Below are positions 1 through 7,761 of a stretch of DNA of 64,000 nucleotides, piece by piece. Position 1 is the stretch's first letter, and each line of letters starts with the position of its first letter. Source of the DNA: Nonomuraea turcica (GTDB lineage: Bacteria > Actinomycetota > Actinomycetes > Streptosporangiales > Streptosporangiaceae); assembly GCF_030718205.1 (NCBI RefSeq), contig NZ_JAUZQF010000027.1, positions 62,001-126,000 of the forward strand. Reading direction: 5' to 3'. Position numbers and translations under genes: made by a program. Under the pieces are notes generated by a model, which was given only the letters and a program-made list of their open reading frames with translations, did not search any database and was not told the origin of the DNA.

Positions 1-60
1 ACCCCGGACATCGCCACCCCGGACATCGCCCACGTGGAAGTCACCGCCCTGGAAGTCGCC
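1..60. repeat. 15-bp tandem repeat inside comEC, continuing off the window
   Basis: Four consecutive 15-bp units on the minus strand encode GDFQG, GDFHV, GDVRG and GDVRG. The two units nearest the edge are identical at DNA level (the 15-mer accccggacatcgcc twice). The array reaches base 1, so its true length is not visible. Confidence 0.75.
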
Positions 61-1212
61 GGCTTGGGACACGTCACTTCGCGGCTCTGTGGATGACAGG
101 CGGTCACGCCAGCGCGGGGTGAGGATGAGAATGCCTGCGGTGGCCGCGACCGAGAGCGCGAAACCGTACGAGCGAGCCAATTCGGGCGCGAACAACATCA
201 GCAGCAGGACCGTTGCCGACAGCGCCGCGAGGCCGTCCCTCGCACGTCCTGTGCCAAGGGCGACGGCGGCCACCAGGCCCATGAGGAGGGCCCGCAGGAC
301 GCTTGGCGACGGGCGGGCCACGACGGCGAAGGCGAGCATCGCGATGGCGGCGAAACCCGCCCTCATGGGCAGGGAAAGGCCGATAAAGCGGGAAATGGCA
401 AGGGTGGCGCCGGCGACGATGGCGAGGTTGGCCCCGCTCACCGCGTGAAGGTGGTTCATCCCGGCTTCCCTCAGATCGGATGCCACCTGCGGATCCATGC
501 GCGAGACGTCGCCCACGACCAGGCCGGGAAGCAGTCCTCGCTGGTCCGGGGGAAGGACGTCGGCGGCGGCGCGCAGGCCGGATCTCAGACTGCCCGCGAC
601 CGTTTGGAGCTGCGACGGTGGCGTCAGGACCCGTGGTGGACCCCGGACCAGGAGAATGGCCGCCACCAAGTCGCCAGGGGTCGCTTTCGCCAGACGGCCG
701 GTGACTTCGAGATGCTGGCTGGGGAGCAAGTCGCTCCATTCGCGCCCACTGGCGAAGACGGTGATGGGAACGCTGACGGCCTGTCTGCTTCCGGCTCTCT
801 GAATGATCTCGAGGGTGGCCGCGACCACATAACTGTCCTGGTTGAAACGTCCGCCTCGGGACGCTCTGCGTTTGGGGTCGTCGGTGAGGGCGATCTGGGC
901 GGTGATGGACGAGCCCTTCGCCGCCAGTGCGGCTACCGGCCCGGTGGTGAGAGCCTGGACCCGGAAGGCAACCGACGCCGAAACAGCCGCTGCGCAGATG
1001 AGCGTGGCCAAGGCGACGTTGCGCCAACTCCTGGTAGATGCGCGAGTGCGCCACGCCACGGCGCAGGCGGCCAGTGCTGTGGACATTGCCACGATCAGGC
1101 TGACGGAAGCGGCGCGATCGAGGAGGATCAGGGCACTGGCCCAGGCGGCGAGAGCGGGAAGCGTCAGCGGCCAGGCGTGCTTGCGCTCGTCGAAGTCCGT
1201 GCCGACGGCCAT
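1..1212 (-). CDS. comEC: ComEC/Rec2-family DNA-uptake channel protein (3' part cut by window edge)
   Basis: The first 404 residues of a polytopic membrane protein are visible; family members are usually 700-800 aa, so the C-terminal part, often a metallo-beta-lactamase-like domain, lies outside. An N-terminal pair of hydrophobic segments is followed by a soluble OB-like region and then, around residues 254-266, HLHAVSGANLAIV, the hallmark of the competence domain. Hydrophobic helices follow. In ComEC families this protein forms the inner-membrane channel for single-stranded DNA. The ATG at 1212 is one base after the comEA stop, so the two genes are almost certainly one transcript and translationally coupled. 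The last visible residues are glycine/aspartate pentapeptide repeats that look like a lineage-specific insertion after a transmembrane helix. The family call is firm; whether natural transformation occurs here is unknown. Confidence 0.9.
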   Translation of the reverse strand, partial: MAVGTDFDERKHAWPLTLPALAAWASALILLDRAASVSLIVAMSTALAACAVAWRTRASTRSWRNVALATLICAAAVSASVAFRVQALTTGPVAALAAKGSSITAQIALTDDPKRRASRGGRFNQDSYVVAATLEIIQRAGSRQAVSVPITVFASGREWSDLLPSQHLEVTGRLAKATPGDLVAAILLVRGPPRVLTPPSQLQTVAGSLRSGLRAAADVLPPDQRGLLPGLVVGDVSRMDPQVASDLREAGMNHLHAVSGANLAIVAGATLAISRFIGLSLPMRAGFAAIAMLAFAVVARPSPSVLRALLMGLVAAVALGTGRARDGLAALSATVLLLMLFAPELARSYGFALSVAATAGILILTPRWRDRLSSTEPRSDVSQAGDFQGGDFHVGDVRGGDVRG

Positions 1213-1213
1213 G

Positions 1214-2611
1214 TCAGACGCGAACCTTCGGCTTGATCTCGTCGTACTTGCGCGGGCCGATGCCGCTCACTTCGCGCAACTGCTCCACGCTGGTGAATCC
1301 GCCGTGGCTGTCACGGAACTCGGTGATGCGGGCGGCTAGGACCTCTCCCACACCTGGGAGTTGCTCGAGTTGCTCTGTCGTGGCGGAGTTCAGGTCGAGG
1401 ACGGTCGCGGCCGGGTCCGAGACGGCAGAGCCGGGAGCGGCCGGGCCCGCGGGGGTGCCCACCACGATCTGCTCCCCGTCGATCAAGCGTCTGGCGAGGT
1501 TGAGCGAGCCGGTGGAGGCGCCACGGGCCACCCCACCGGCCACCGTCACCGCGTCTGCGACCCGGGCGCCCGCTGGGAGAAGGTAGACGCCGGGTTTGCG
1601 GATCTTGCCTGCGACGTGGACGGTCACCTTTACGGTCGGGGACGGCGTCGAGGACGAGATCGGGGTGGGAGGCGGGAGTGGCTCCGGTGTGGGCTGAGAT
1701 CGCCAAACGAAGAAGCCGGCGACGGCCACCGCAAGGGCGCCGACGGCGAGCAGCACGCGAAGACCCGGCTTGCCGGGGTCCAAGGCAGGGCCCCGCGAGG
1801 CCAGCGCTGCCCGGAACGCCTGGAAGGAGGGCGGTATGGGGATCGGACCGCTGGTACGCCCAAGTGGTGCCAGGGTCGGGCCATCGATACCGCCCGGTGG
1901 GGCCGGGACTGGCCGGCCGTCGGGCCGAGGTGGTGGTGGGTGCGGGTCACCGCCATGCCATCCCGGCGCCGAGGCCGACCCGCTCTCCGCCCGAGGCGGC
2001 AGTGGGACCTGATCACCGTCACGCCGTCCCAGTGCCGAGGCCGGCCCGCTTTCGGGCTGAGGCGGCAGTGGGACCTGATCATCGCCATGCCATCCCAACG
2101 CCGAGGCCGACCCGCTCTCCGCCCGAGGCGGCAGTGGGACCTGATCATCGCCATGCCATCCCAACGCCGAGGCCGACCCGCTCTCCGCCCGAGGCGGCAG
2201 TGCGGCCTGATCACCGCCATGCCATCCCAGGGCCGAGGCCAGGCGGTCGTTGCGGTCGGACGGTATGAGAGCCGTGTCGCCGTTGCGGCCGGAAGGGTGG
2301 GACGTGGCGGGGTCCTCGTCGTGGCCCAGTGCGGAAGTCTCGCCCCAGCCGAACGGCGTGGTGTCGTTGTCTCCGACGGCTGGCAGGTGGTCGGTCGTCT
2401 CCCGACGTGCGGTCGGGGGATCCTCGATCCCGGACCTGCGAGCCTGAAACGTGGAGGGAGTGCCGTCGCCGCTCTCCCTTGTCTCGACGCGCAGGGCGTG
2501 ACCGCCAGTGCGCCGAGGCAGGAGTCGGCGGGGACGGCGGGCAGGGGTCATGATCGACCGTAGCCGGGATGCGGCTATGGCGCGCTCCGCGGTCGGATCA
2601 GGCGTTCGCAC
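1214..2611 (-). CDS. comEA: ComEA-family DNA-binding protein with long repeat-bearing N-terminus
   Basis: A 465-aa protein whose C-terminal third is classic ComEA: a transmembrane anchor at about 285-303, an SLBB domain at about 328-390, and a double helix-hairpin-helix at about 404-465 with LPGVGEVLAARI and VSGIGPRKYDEI. ComEA binds double-stranded DNA outside the membrane and passes it to ComEC, encoded one base downstream. The preceding 280 residues are hydrophilic, Pro/Gly-rich and contain five 22-aa tandem repeats; typical ComEA proteins lack this and are 200-300 aa. The listed start is GTG at 2611. An in-frame ATG at 2551 would shorten the protein by 20 residues, and neither has a strong ribosome-binding site. 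By membrane topology the repeat region would be cytoplasmic. Confidence 0.88.
   Translation of the reverse strand: MRTPDPTAERAIAASRLRSIMTPARRPRRLLPRRTGGHALRVETRESGDGTPSTFQARRSGIEDPPTARRETTDHLPAVGDNDTTPFGWGETSALGHDEDPATSHPSGRNGDTALIPSDRNDRLASALGWHGGDQAALPPRAESGSASALGWHGDDQVPLPPRAESGSASALGWHGDDQVPLPPQPESGPASALGRRDGDQVPLPPRAESGSASAPGWHGGDPHPPPPRPDGRPVPAPPGGIDGPTLAPLGRTSGPIPIPPSFQAFRAALASRGPALDPGKPGLRVLLAVGALAVAVAGFFVWRSQPTPEPLPPPTPISSSTPSPTVKVTVHVAGKIRKPGVYLLPAGARVADAVTVAGGVARGASTGSLNLARRLIDGEQIVVGTPAGPAAPGSAVSDPAATVLDLNSATTEQLEQLPGVGEVLAARITEFRDSHGGFTSVEQLREVSGIGPRKYDEIKPKVRV
1907..2236. repeat. Five 66-bp tandem repeats within comEA
   Basis: Five head-to-tail units of 66 bp, in frame, each encode a 22-aa variant of SALGWHGDDQVPLPPRAESG. 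Neighbouring units in the middle of the array are nearly identical at DNA level, while the outer units have drifted. The conserved length multiple of three and shared frame indicate expansion under coding constraint. Confidence 0.9.
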
Positions 2612-2678
2612 GCAAGAGAACGTAGGACCCTAGCGGCCGCTGTGAGGGCCCGAGCGACGTTCTGGGGATAGGAGACGC

Positions 2679-2765
2679 ATGAGTGATAGGGCTGTGGACA
2701 CAGAGGCCGCAGAGGTGCGCTTGAGGCCGCCACGGCCCCAGGTGGCTACACGTGGCATGGGGTGA
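2679..2765 (+). CDS. Possible 28-aa small ORF with strong ribosome-binding site
   Basis: ATG at 2679 is preceded by AGGAG five bases upstream. The frame runs 28 codons to TGA and overlaps the 3' end of the minus-strand degV-family gene by 20 bp. The peptide, beginning MSDRAVDTEAAEV, has no signal peptide or membrane segment and I recognise no family. It lies in the gap that should also hold the comEA promoter, divergent to comEA. The only evidence is the Shine-Dalgarno spacing, so it may be chance. Confidence 0.22.
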   Translation: MSDRAVDTEAAEVRLRPPRPQVATRGMG

Positions 2766-3645
2766 CGGTCAACCCCAGCATGCCTGGGCCGACGTGGGCG
2801 CCGATCACCGGGCCGACCTCCACCACCCGCAGGTCCACCAGTCCGGGCACTCGTTTCGGCAGACGTTCCGCGAGTGCTTCCGCACGGGATCTCGCCGCCA
2901 GATGCTGGACCGCCACCTCCACCGGACCCTCACCGGCCGCCCGCACCGCCAGATCCTCCAGGCGGGCGATCGCGCGCGTCGGCGTGCGAACCTTCTCCAG
3001 CAGCGAGATCCGGCCGTTCACGATGTGGAGGAGCGGCTTGATCATGAGAGCGGAGCCGAGCACCGAGGCGGCGGTGCCGATGCGGCCGCTGCGGCGCAGG
3101 TAGTCGAGCGTGTCGACGTAGAAGAAGGTCTGGGTGGTCTCGGCGCAGCGGCGGGCCACCGAGGTCACCGACTCCAGTGAACCGCCTTCCGCGGCGGCGC
3201 GCGCCGCGGCCAGCACCGGGTAGCCGAGGCCCATCGCGATCGAACGGCTGTCGATCACTTCCACCGGTACGGGTGCGTCACGGGCGGCTAACCTGGCCGA
3301 GTCGACGGTTCCCGACATGTCGCTGGACAGGTGGATGGAGACCACCCCTGTCGCGCCGGCTCCGGCCAGGGACGCATAGCAGGCGGCGAAGCGGGCCGGT
3401 GAGGGACGGGAGGTGGCCGCGGAGGCGAGGTCCGCACGATCCGGCATCCCGCCGCCCACCGCACGATCCACCGACCCGCCGCCCCTCGCGCCGCCCGAGT
3501 CCGCTCCATCCGGCATCCCGCCGCCATAGGAGCCCTCGTCGTACGGCGTGCCCTTCACGATCACCTGCAACGGCACGACGGCGATACCCGGCACTGCAGG
3601 CAGGTAAGCAGATGAATCCGTGACAACGGCGACGGTGGGCGACAT
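2746..3645 (-). CDS. DegV-family fatty-acid-binding protein
   Basis: 299 aa, close to the usual 280. The N-terminal motif VVTDSSAYLP and the later SSDMSGTVDSAR and VIDSRSIAMGLG match the DegV fold, which binds a fatty acid in a deep cleft; some family members act as FakB and present fatty acid to the kinase FakA. No fakA is visible in this window. Between the strand ending DEGS (about residue 39) and TSRPSPARF (about 78) there is a roughly 35-residue Gly/Asp-rich insertion containing GGGMPD twice. The ATG at 3645 is the first in frame and leaves the family N-terminus intact, although no clear ribosome-binding site is seen. It is transcribed in the same direction as comEA, 134 bp upstream of it. 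Confidence 0.88.
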   Translation of the reverse strand: MSPTVAVVTDSSAYLPAVPGIAVVPLQVIVKGTPYDEGSYGGGMPDGADSGGARGGGSVDRAVGGGMPDRADLASAATSRPSPARFAACYASLAGAGATGVVSIHLSSDMSGTVDSARLAARDAPVPVEVIDSRSIAMGLGYPVLAAARAAAEGGSLESVTSVARRCAETTQTFFYVDTLDYLRRSGRIGTAASVLGSALMIKPLLHIVNGRISLLEKVRTPTRAIARLEDLAVRAAGEGPVEVAVQHLAARSRAEALAERLPKRVPGLVDLRVVEVGPVIGAHVGPGMLGLTVTPCHV

Positions 3646-3684
3646 ATGCCGAGATTAGCCAGTCGGCCCGTCGCCCTGAAGCGG

Positions 3685-4893
3685 TTACTGGACCGGCGTG
3701 CCGCCCCGCCACACGCGGCGCGGCTTGAGGCCGAAGGACCAGGCGAAAGCGCCCTCGTGGTCGGCGTCCCACTGCACGATGTCCGCCAGCCGCCCCGGCG
3801 CCAGGACGCCACGGTCGGGAGCGCCCAGGACAGTGGCGCCGCCGAGGGTGGCCGCGCGGAGCGCGTCGTTGACGCTCATCCCGAACGCCGACACCGCCAT
3901 GGCGATCACCAGCGACATCGACGTGATGCCGCAGTAGCCGGGGTTGTGGTCGCTGCCGAGCGCGATCTGCACGCCGTGCTTGATCATCTGGCGGACCGGC
4001 GGCAGGTGGCCGCGCTGGAGTGCCGTGGCCGGGCAGACGACCGCGGGCACGCCGTAGCGGGACATGATGGCGATGTCCTCGTCCGACATGTGGTGCAGGC
4101 CGTCGGCGGAGGCGCAGCCGAGTTCGGCGGCCAGCTGGACCGCGCCGCGGCGGCTGTAGAGGCCGGCGTGGATGCGCGGCAGCAGGCCGACGTTGCGGCC
4201 GGAGGCGAGGACCCAGCGGGATTCCTCGGTGGTGAAGTGGCCCTCGTCGCAGTAGACGTCGACGCTGTCGGCGCCCGCCGCGGCCGCGTCGGCGCACCAG
4301 GCGCCCACGGCCTCGACGTATTCGCGCTGGCGGCCGAAGTATTCGGGCGGGACGGTGTGCGCCGCCAGGAAGGTGACGTGCACGCGCGGCATCATCGGCT
4401 CCTTCTCCAGCTCGCGCAGGAGCCGCACGTCGGCCAGCTCGCCGTCGCGCGTGAGGTGGTAGCCGGTCTTGGCCTCGACGGTGGTGGTGCCGCTGAGCAG
4501 CCAGCCGCGCAGCCGCTCGCGTACGCCGTTGCACAGGGTCCACGGGTCGGTGCCGCGGGTCACGGTGACGGTGGAGCCCACGCCGCCGCCCGCCGCGGTG
4601 ATCGAGGCGGCGCTGGAGCCGCCGGTGCGGATGGCGAGCTCGGCGTAGCGGTTGCCGGCGTAGACGGGGTGCGTGTGGGCGTCGATGAGGCCCGGCGTGA
4701 CCAGCGCGCCGCCGAGGTTTTCGACGTGGTCGACGTCGACGATGTCATCGACGACTCCGGGCACGCTCTGCGGCAGGTCGGGGGCTCGCCCGACCCAGGC
4801 GATGCGGTCGTTGTGAACGAGAATGGCCGCGTTGCTGAGGACCTCGTTGCCGGTCCAGAGGCGGCCGATGTTGGTGAGGAGCCGAACGGTCAC
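3685..4893 (-). CDS. hutI: Imidazolonepropionase
   Basis: An amidohydrolase-superfamily enzyme that opens the ring of 4-imidazolone-5-propanoate to N-formimino-L-glutamate, the third step of histidine degradation. The metal-binding motif DAHTHPVYAGNR sits at about residues 71-82 and the C-terminal GSDHNPG motif supplies another metal/substrate ligand. I chose GTG at 4893 (402 aa, the usual length). It begins VTVRLLTNIG, just before the conserved N-terminus, and overlaps the stop of a short upstream ORF by GTGA. A TTG twelve codons earlier (4929) is the alternative. The gene stands alone: no hutU, hutH or hutF is visible, so the rest of the pathway must be elsewhere. It runs in the same direction as degV, with a 39-bp gap. 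Confidence 0.92.
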   Translation of the reverse strand: MTVRLLTNIGRLWTGNEVLSNAAILVHNDRIAWVGRAPDLPQSVPGVVDDIVDVDHVENLGGALVTPGLIDAHTHPVYAGNRYAELAIRTGGSSAASITAAGGGVGSTVTVTRGTDPWTLCNGVRERLRGWLLSGTTTVEAKTGYHLTRDGELADVRLLRELEKEPMMPRVHVTFLAAHTVPPEYFGRQREYVEAVGAWCADAAAAGADSVDVYCDEGHFTTEESRWVLASGRNVGLLPRIHAGLYSRRGAVQLAAELGCASADGLHHMSDEDIAIMSRYGVPAVVCPATALQRGHLPPVRQMIKHGVQIALGSDHNPGYCGITSMSLVIAMAVSAFGMSVNDALRAATLGGATVLGAPDRGVLAPGRLADIVQWDADHEGAFAWSFGLKPRRVWRGGTPVQ

Positions 4894-4988
4894 CGCATCA
4901 CCGCCCTGCGTGAGCCCCAGCGCGGGCAAAGTGCCCAGCGCACGGCCTGTGCCGCGCCCACTGAGTCCGCTCCGGGTCCGGACGACAT
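4890..4988 (-). CDS. Possible 32-aa leader ORF coupled to hutI
   Basis: ATG at 4988 follows AGGAG with a 7-base spacer, the best ribosome-binding site in this region. It opens a 32-codon frame whose TGA overlaps the hutI GTG (GTGA), in a different frame from hutI. The peptide MSSGPGADSVGAAQAVRWAL (first 20 residues) shows no domain and is not histidine-rich. Such an arrangement would load ribosomes for hutI by translational coupling. It could also be a fortuitous upstream start. Confidence 0.4.
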   Translation of the reverse strand: MSSGPGADSVGAAQAVRWALCPRWGSRRAVMR

Positions 4989-5425
4989 GGGGGGTCTCCT
5001 GCTCTCATCCGCTCGAGTTGTGCGGTGACCGTATCGCCAGAGTCATGATCCGGCGATTTCGGTTCAGTTACGTTATTTCACATGTTGGGCTGGTGTACAG
5101 GGTTATTCGGAAGAAAGACCACAGATCCCAACCGCCACCCAGCCCCGCCTCGTACTCCTGGCCCCCGCTGACGACTTCGACACCATGAGTCATCATCTGA
5201 AACCCAGAACCCACACCCAAAAAGCTAGAAGACCTACGTCAGGTCTGGCCAATCCTAGCAATAGCCGGGGTTCGGGGACCACTGTCGCTTTTAGGCAACT
5301 CTGCACGCTTTGCGGCCAGTGCTGCCCAACCATGCCGTGATGAGCCGCCGATGGCCGCCGACGTCATCATCCGTGCCGAGCGGCCCCACCGTACCGCAGC
5401 ACGGCGGAGTCGCCCAGCGGAATCG
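4989..5425. other. Intergenic stretch between hflX and hutI
   Basis: About 440 bp without a credible gene, visibly less GC-rich than its surroundings, especially 5041-5240. It should hold the hflX terminator and the hutI promoter, both minus strand. Apart from the hairpin at 5218-5248 I see no RNA gene, riboswitch or repeat. Confidence 0.6.
5218..5248 (-). terminator. Candidate intrinsic terminator after hflX
   Basis: On the minus strand a 6-bp stem AGACCT/AGGTCT with a 5-base loop (5231-5247) is followed within a few bases by a short T run (5218-5222 read on the minus strand). The stem is short, but the position, about 180 bp beyond the hflX stop and ahead of hutI, is suitable. Confidence 0.4.
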
Positions 5426-6862
5426 TCAAAAGACGCGTTCGACCGGCTTGCCCACCCGCTCCAGCTCCTGGAACAGGCTGGGCAGCACGCGAGCGTGCAG
5501 GATCGTGCCGTCCTCCACGTGGTCCACGGAGAGCACCTCGCCCTCCTTGTGAGCCCGTGAGATCAGGTCGCCCCGCTCGTACGGCACCAGCAGGTGCACC
5601 TCGAGGTCCAGCCTGGGAAGCTCGCGCTCGATGAGCGCGATGAGCTCGGGGATGCCCTTGCCCGTCCGCGCCGACACGACGATGCTGTCCCGCTCACGCC
5701 GCAGCACCCGGTCGATCACGTCGGGATCGGCCGCGTCGGCCTTGTTGATCACGACGATCTCGCGGATGTCCTGTGCGCCGTCGATGTCGGCGAGCACCTC
5801 GCGCACCGCCGCCAGCTGCCCCTCGGGGTCGGGGTGCGAGCCGTCGACCACGTGCAGGATCAGGTCGGCGTCGGCAACCTCCTCCAGCGTGGAGCGGAAC
5901 GCCTCGACCAGCTGGTGCGGCAGGTGGCGCACGAAGCCGACGGTGTCGGCGATCGTGAACAGCCTGCCCTCGGGCGTGCGCGCCCGGCGCACCGTCGGGT
6001 CGAGGGTGGCGAACAGCGCGTCCTCCACCAGCACGCCCGCACCGGTGATCCGGTTGAGCAACGAGGACTTGCCGGCGTTGGTGTAGCCGGCGATGGCCAC
6101 GGCCGGGACCTCGCGCCGCTGGCGCTGGTAACGCATGGTGTCGCGGGCGGTGGACATGCCGCCGATCTGGCGGCGCAGCTTGGCCATCCGCTCGCGGATG
6201 CGGCGGCGGTCCAGCTCGATCTTGGTCTCACCGGGGCCGCGGCCGCCGATGCCGACGCCGCCCGCGGCCCGGCCACCGACCTGCCTGGACAGGTTGCCAC
6301 CCCAGCCGCGCAGGCGGGGCAGCAGGTATTGCAGTTGCGCGAGCTCGACCTGCGCCTTGCCCTCGCGGCTCTTGGCGTGCTGGGCGAAGATGTCGAGGAT
6401 CAGCGCCGTACGGTCGATCACCTTGACCTTGACCGTGTCCTCGAGCTGACGGAGCTGACCGGGGGTCAGCTCGCCGTCGCAGATCACGGTGTCGGCGCCG
6501 TGGGACTCGACCACGTCGCGCAGCTCCAGCGCCTTGCCGGAGCCGATGTATGTGGCGGGGTCGGGCTTCTGACGGCGCTGGATGAGCCCGTCGAGCACCT
6601 GCGACCCGGCCGTCTCGGCCAGGAGCTTGAGTTCGAGCAGGGAGTTTTCCGCGTCCTCGGCGGAGCCCGAGGTCCAGACGCCGACGAGGACGACCCGCTC
6701 GAGTCGTAGCTGCCGGTATTCGACTTCGGAAATGTCCTGGAGTTCAGTGGACAGACCTGCCACACGGCGGAGCGCCTGGCGCTCCTCGAGGTCGAAATCG
6801 CCGGATTCGAGCGTGATGTTTTCGTGCATTCGTGTCATCTCTATGAGGGAACGTCTGGACAC
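5426..6862 (-). CDS. hflX: Ribosome-associated GTPase HflX
   Basis: 478 aa. The N-terminal HflX domain covers about 55-245 and includes the Gly-rich loop RAAGGVGIGGRGPGETKIE. The G domain follows, with G1 GYTNAGKSS, G3 DTVGF and G4 NKAD. HflX binds 50S and 70S ribosomes and splits or rescues stalled ribosomes, notably under heat stress. The longest frame starts with GTG at 6862; in-frame ATGs at 6838 and 6829 are alternatives, the latter with a weak GAG upstream. In actinobacteria hflX commonly lies near miaA and dapF. Here it is about 14 kb from them and on the other strand, so the neighbourhood has been rearranged. Confidence 0.95.
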   Translation of the reverse strand: MSRRSLIEMTRMHENITLESGDFDLEERQALRRVAGLSTELQDISEVEYRQLRLERVVLVGVWTSGSAEDAENSLLELKLLAETAGSQVLDGLIQRRQKPDPATYIGSGKALELRDVVESHGADTVICDGELTPGQLRQLEDTVKVKVIDRTALILDIFAQHAKSREGKAQVELAQLQYLLPRLRGWGGNLSRQVGGRAAGGVGIGGRGPGETKIELDRRRIRERMAKLRRQIGGMSTARDTMRYQRQRREVPAVAIAGYTNAGKSSLLNRITGAGVLVEDALFATLDPTVRRARTPEGRLFTIADTVGFVRHLPHQLVEAFRSTLEEVADADLILHVVDGSHPDPEGQLAAVREVLADIDGAQDIREIVVINKADAADPDVIDRVLRRERDSIVVSARTGKGIPELIALIERELPRLDLEVHLLVPYERGDLISRAHKEGEVLSVDHVEDGTILHARVLPSLFQELERVGKPVERVF

Positions 6863-6913
6863 CTCGGTGTCTTCCCACGATGGTGGCAGACATCCCCGGG
6901 GTAAGCATCTGAG

Positions 6914-7606
6914 TTATCCGGGCAGCACGCTGACGTTGCCCGAGCCCGCGCTCAAGGAGATCTTGTTGGGGGACGAGCCGTCGTCCTTGACCGAGACGGT
7001 CGCGTCGCCGGATCCCGTCTCGGTCTTCACGTCGTAAGCCCCGTCGGGGACGTTGAGGACGATGTCTCCCGACCCGGCCTTCAGCTGTGCGCTGGTGGGC
7101 ACCGTCGTGTACTTGAGCTCGACGTTCCCCGACCCCGCCTCGGCGACCACCCTCTTGCCGGCCAGGTCCGAGGCGTCCACGTCGCCGGAGCCGACGTGCA
7201 CGTCGATGTCCCCGGTCAGGGCCCTGAGCGTGATGTTGCCCGAGCCGCTGTCGAGGTCGACCGCCAGTCCCTTCGGGACCTCGATCTCGTAGTCGACGCT
7301 GCAACTGCCCCAGTTCGACGCGCAGTCGTACGTCACGAACAACGCGCCACCCTCGACCTTGTGCTCCGGCTTGGGCTTGTCGTCGCCGCGCCAGCGGAGC
7401 TTCTCGACGACCCGGATGGCCGTGCCGTCGGTCTCGGTGACGACGGTGTCGCCGGCGTGGCTTTCGAGCTGAAGCTTGGTGACCTTGTCCGTCACCTCGT
7501 AGGACGTCGTGTCCTGGTTCGTGGGGCCGGCGAGGTCGCCGAGCCCGCACCCTGTCAGCAGCACCGCCGAGGCCAGCAGCCCGCCCGCGATCGCAATCGT
7601 CTTCAT
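6914..7606 (-). CDS. DUF4097-type beta-repeat lipoprotein
   Basis: 230 aa with an N-terminal lipoprotein signal (MKTIAIAGG...LLTGC, lipid-modified Cys about residue 20), so it should be anchored to the outside of the membrane. The rest consists of repeated short strands with GSGNI, GSGDV, GSGNV and GSGDI motifs typical of DUF4097/adhesin-like beta-solenoids. Specific role unknown. AAAGGA eight bases before the ATG supports the start. It is 51 bp upstream of hflX on the same strand, so read-through into hflX is possible. Confidence 0.8.
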   Translation of the reverse strand: MKTIAIAGGLLASAVLLTGCGLGDLAGPTNQDTTSYEVTDKVTKLQLESHAGDTVVTETDGTAIRVVEKLRWRGDDKPKPEHKVEGGALFVTYDCASNWGSCSVDYEIEVPKGLAVDLDSGSGNITLRALTGDIDVHVGSGDVDASDLAGKRVVAEAGSGNVELKYTTVPTSAQLKAGSGDIVLNVPDGAYDVKTETGSGDATVSVKDDGSSPNKISLSAGSGNVSVLPG

Positions 7607-7713
7607 GCGTTGAATCCTTTCGCGGTGAGGCCCTCGATCCCATCAGGAACTCCCCCGAGTAACCCCCGAGGAATACCCCACCTTTGACCCGGGAAGCAGG
7701 AGGGGAGTAGCTT

Positions 7714-7753
7714 CACTTCCACAATCCAGAAGTGATTTTCCACAGAGCGGAAA
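7714..7753 (+). promoter_or_regulatory. Two inverted repeats upstream of aceB, candidate IclR operators
   Basis: CACTTC (7714-7719) and GAAGTG (7729-7734) form a perfect inverted repeat with a 9-base spacer. TTTCC (7737-7741) and GGAAA (7749-7753) form a second one. They sit 9-48 bp before the malate synthase start, where a repressor of the aceB-glcDEF-iclR operon would act. Assignment to the IclR regulator encoded at the end of the operon is inference. Confidence 0.4.
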
Positions 7754-7761
7754 GAGGTCCC

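Noticed and set aside
1907..2236. CRISPR-like repeat array
   Set aside because: The 66-bp units are head-to-tail without unique spacers and are in frame within comEA.
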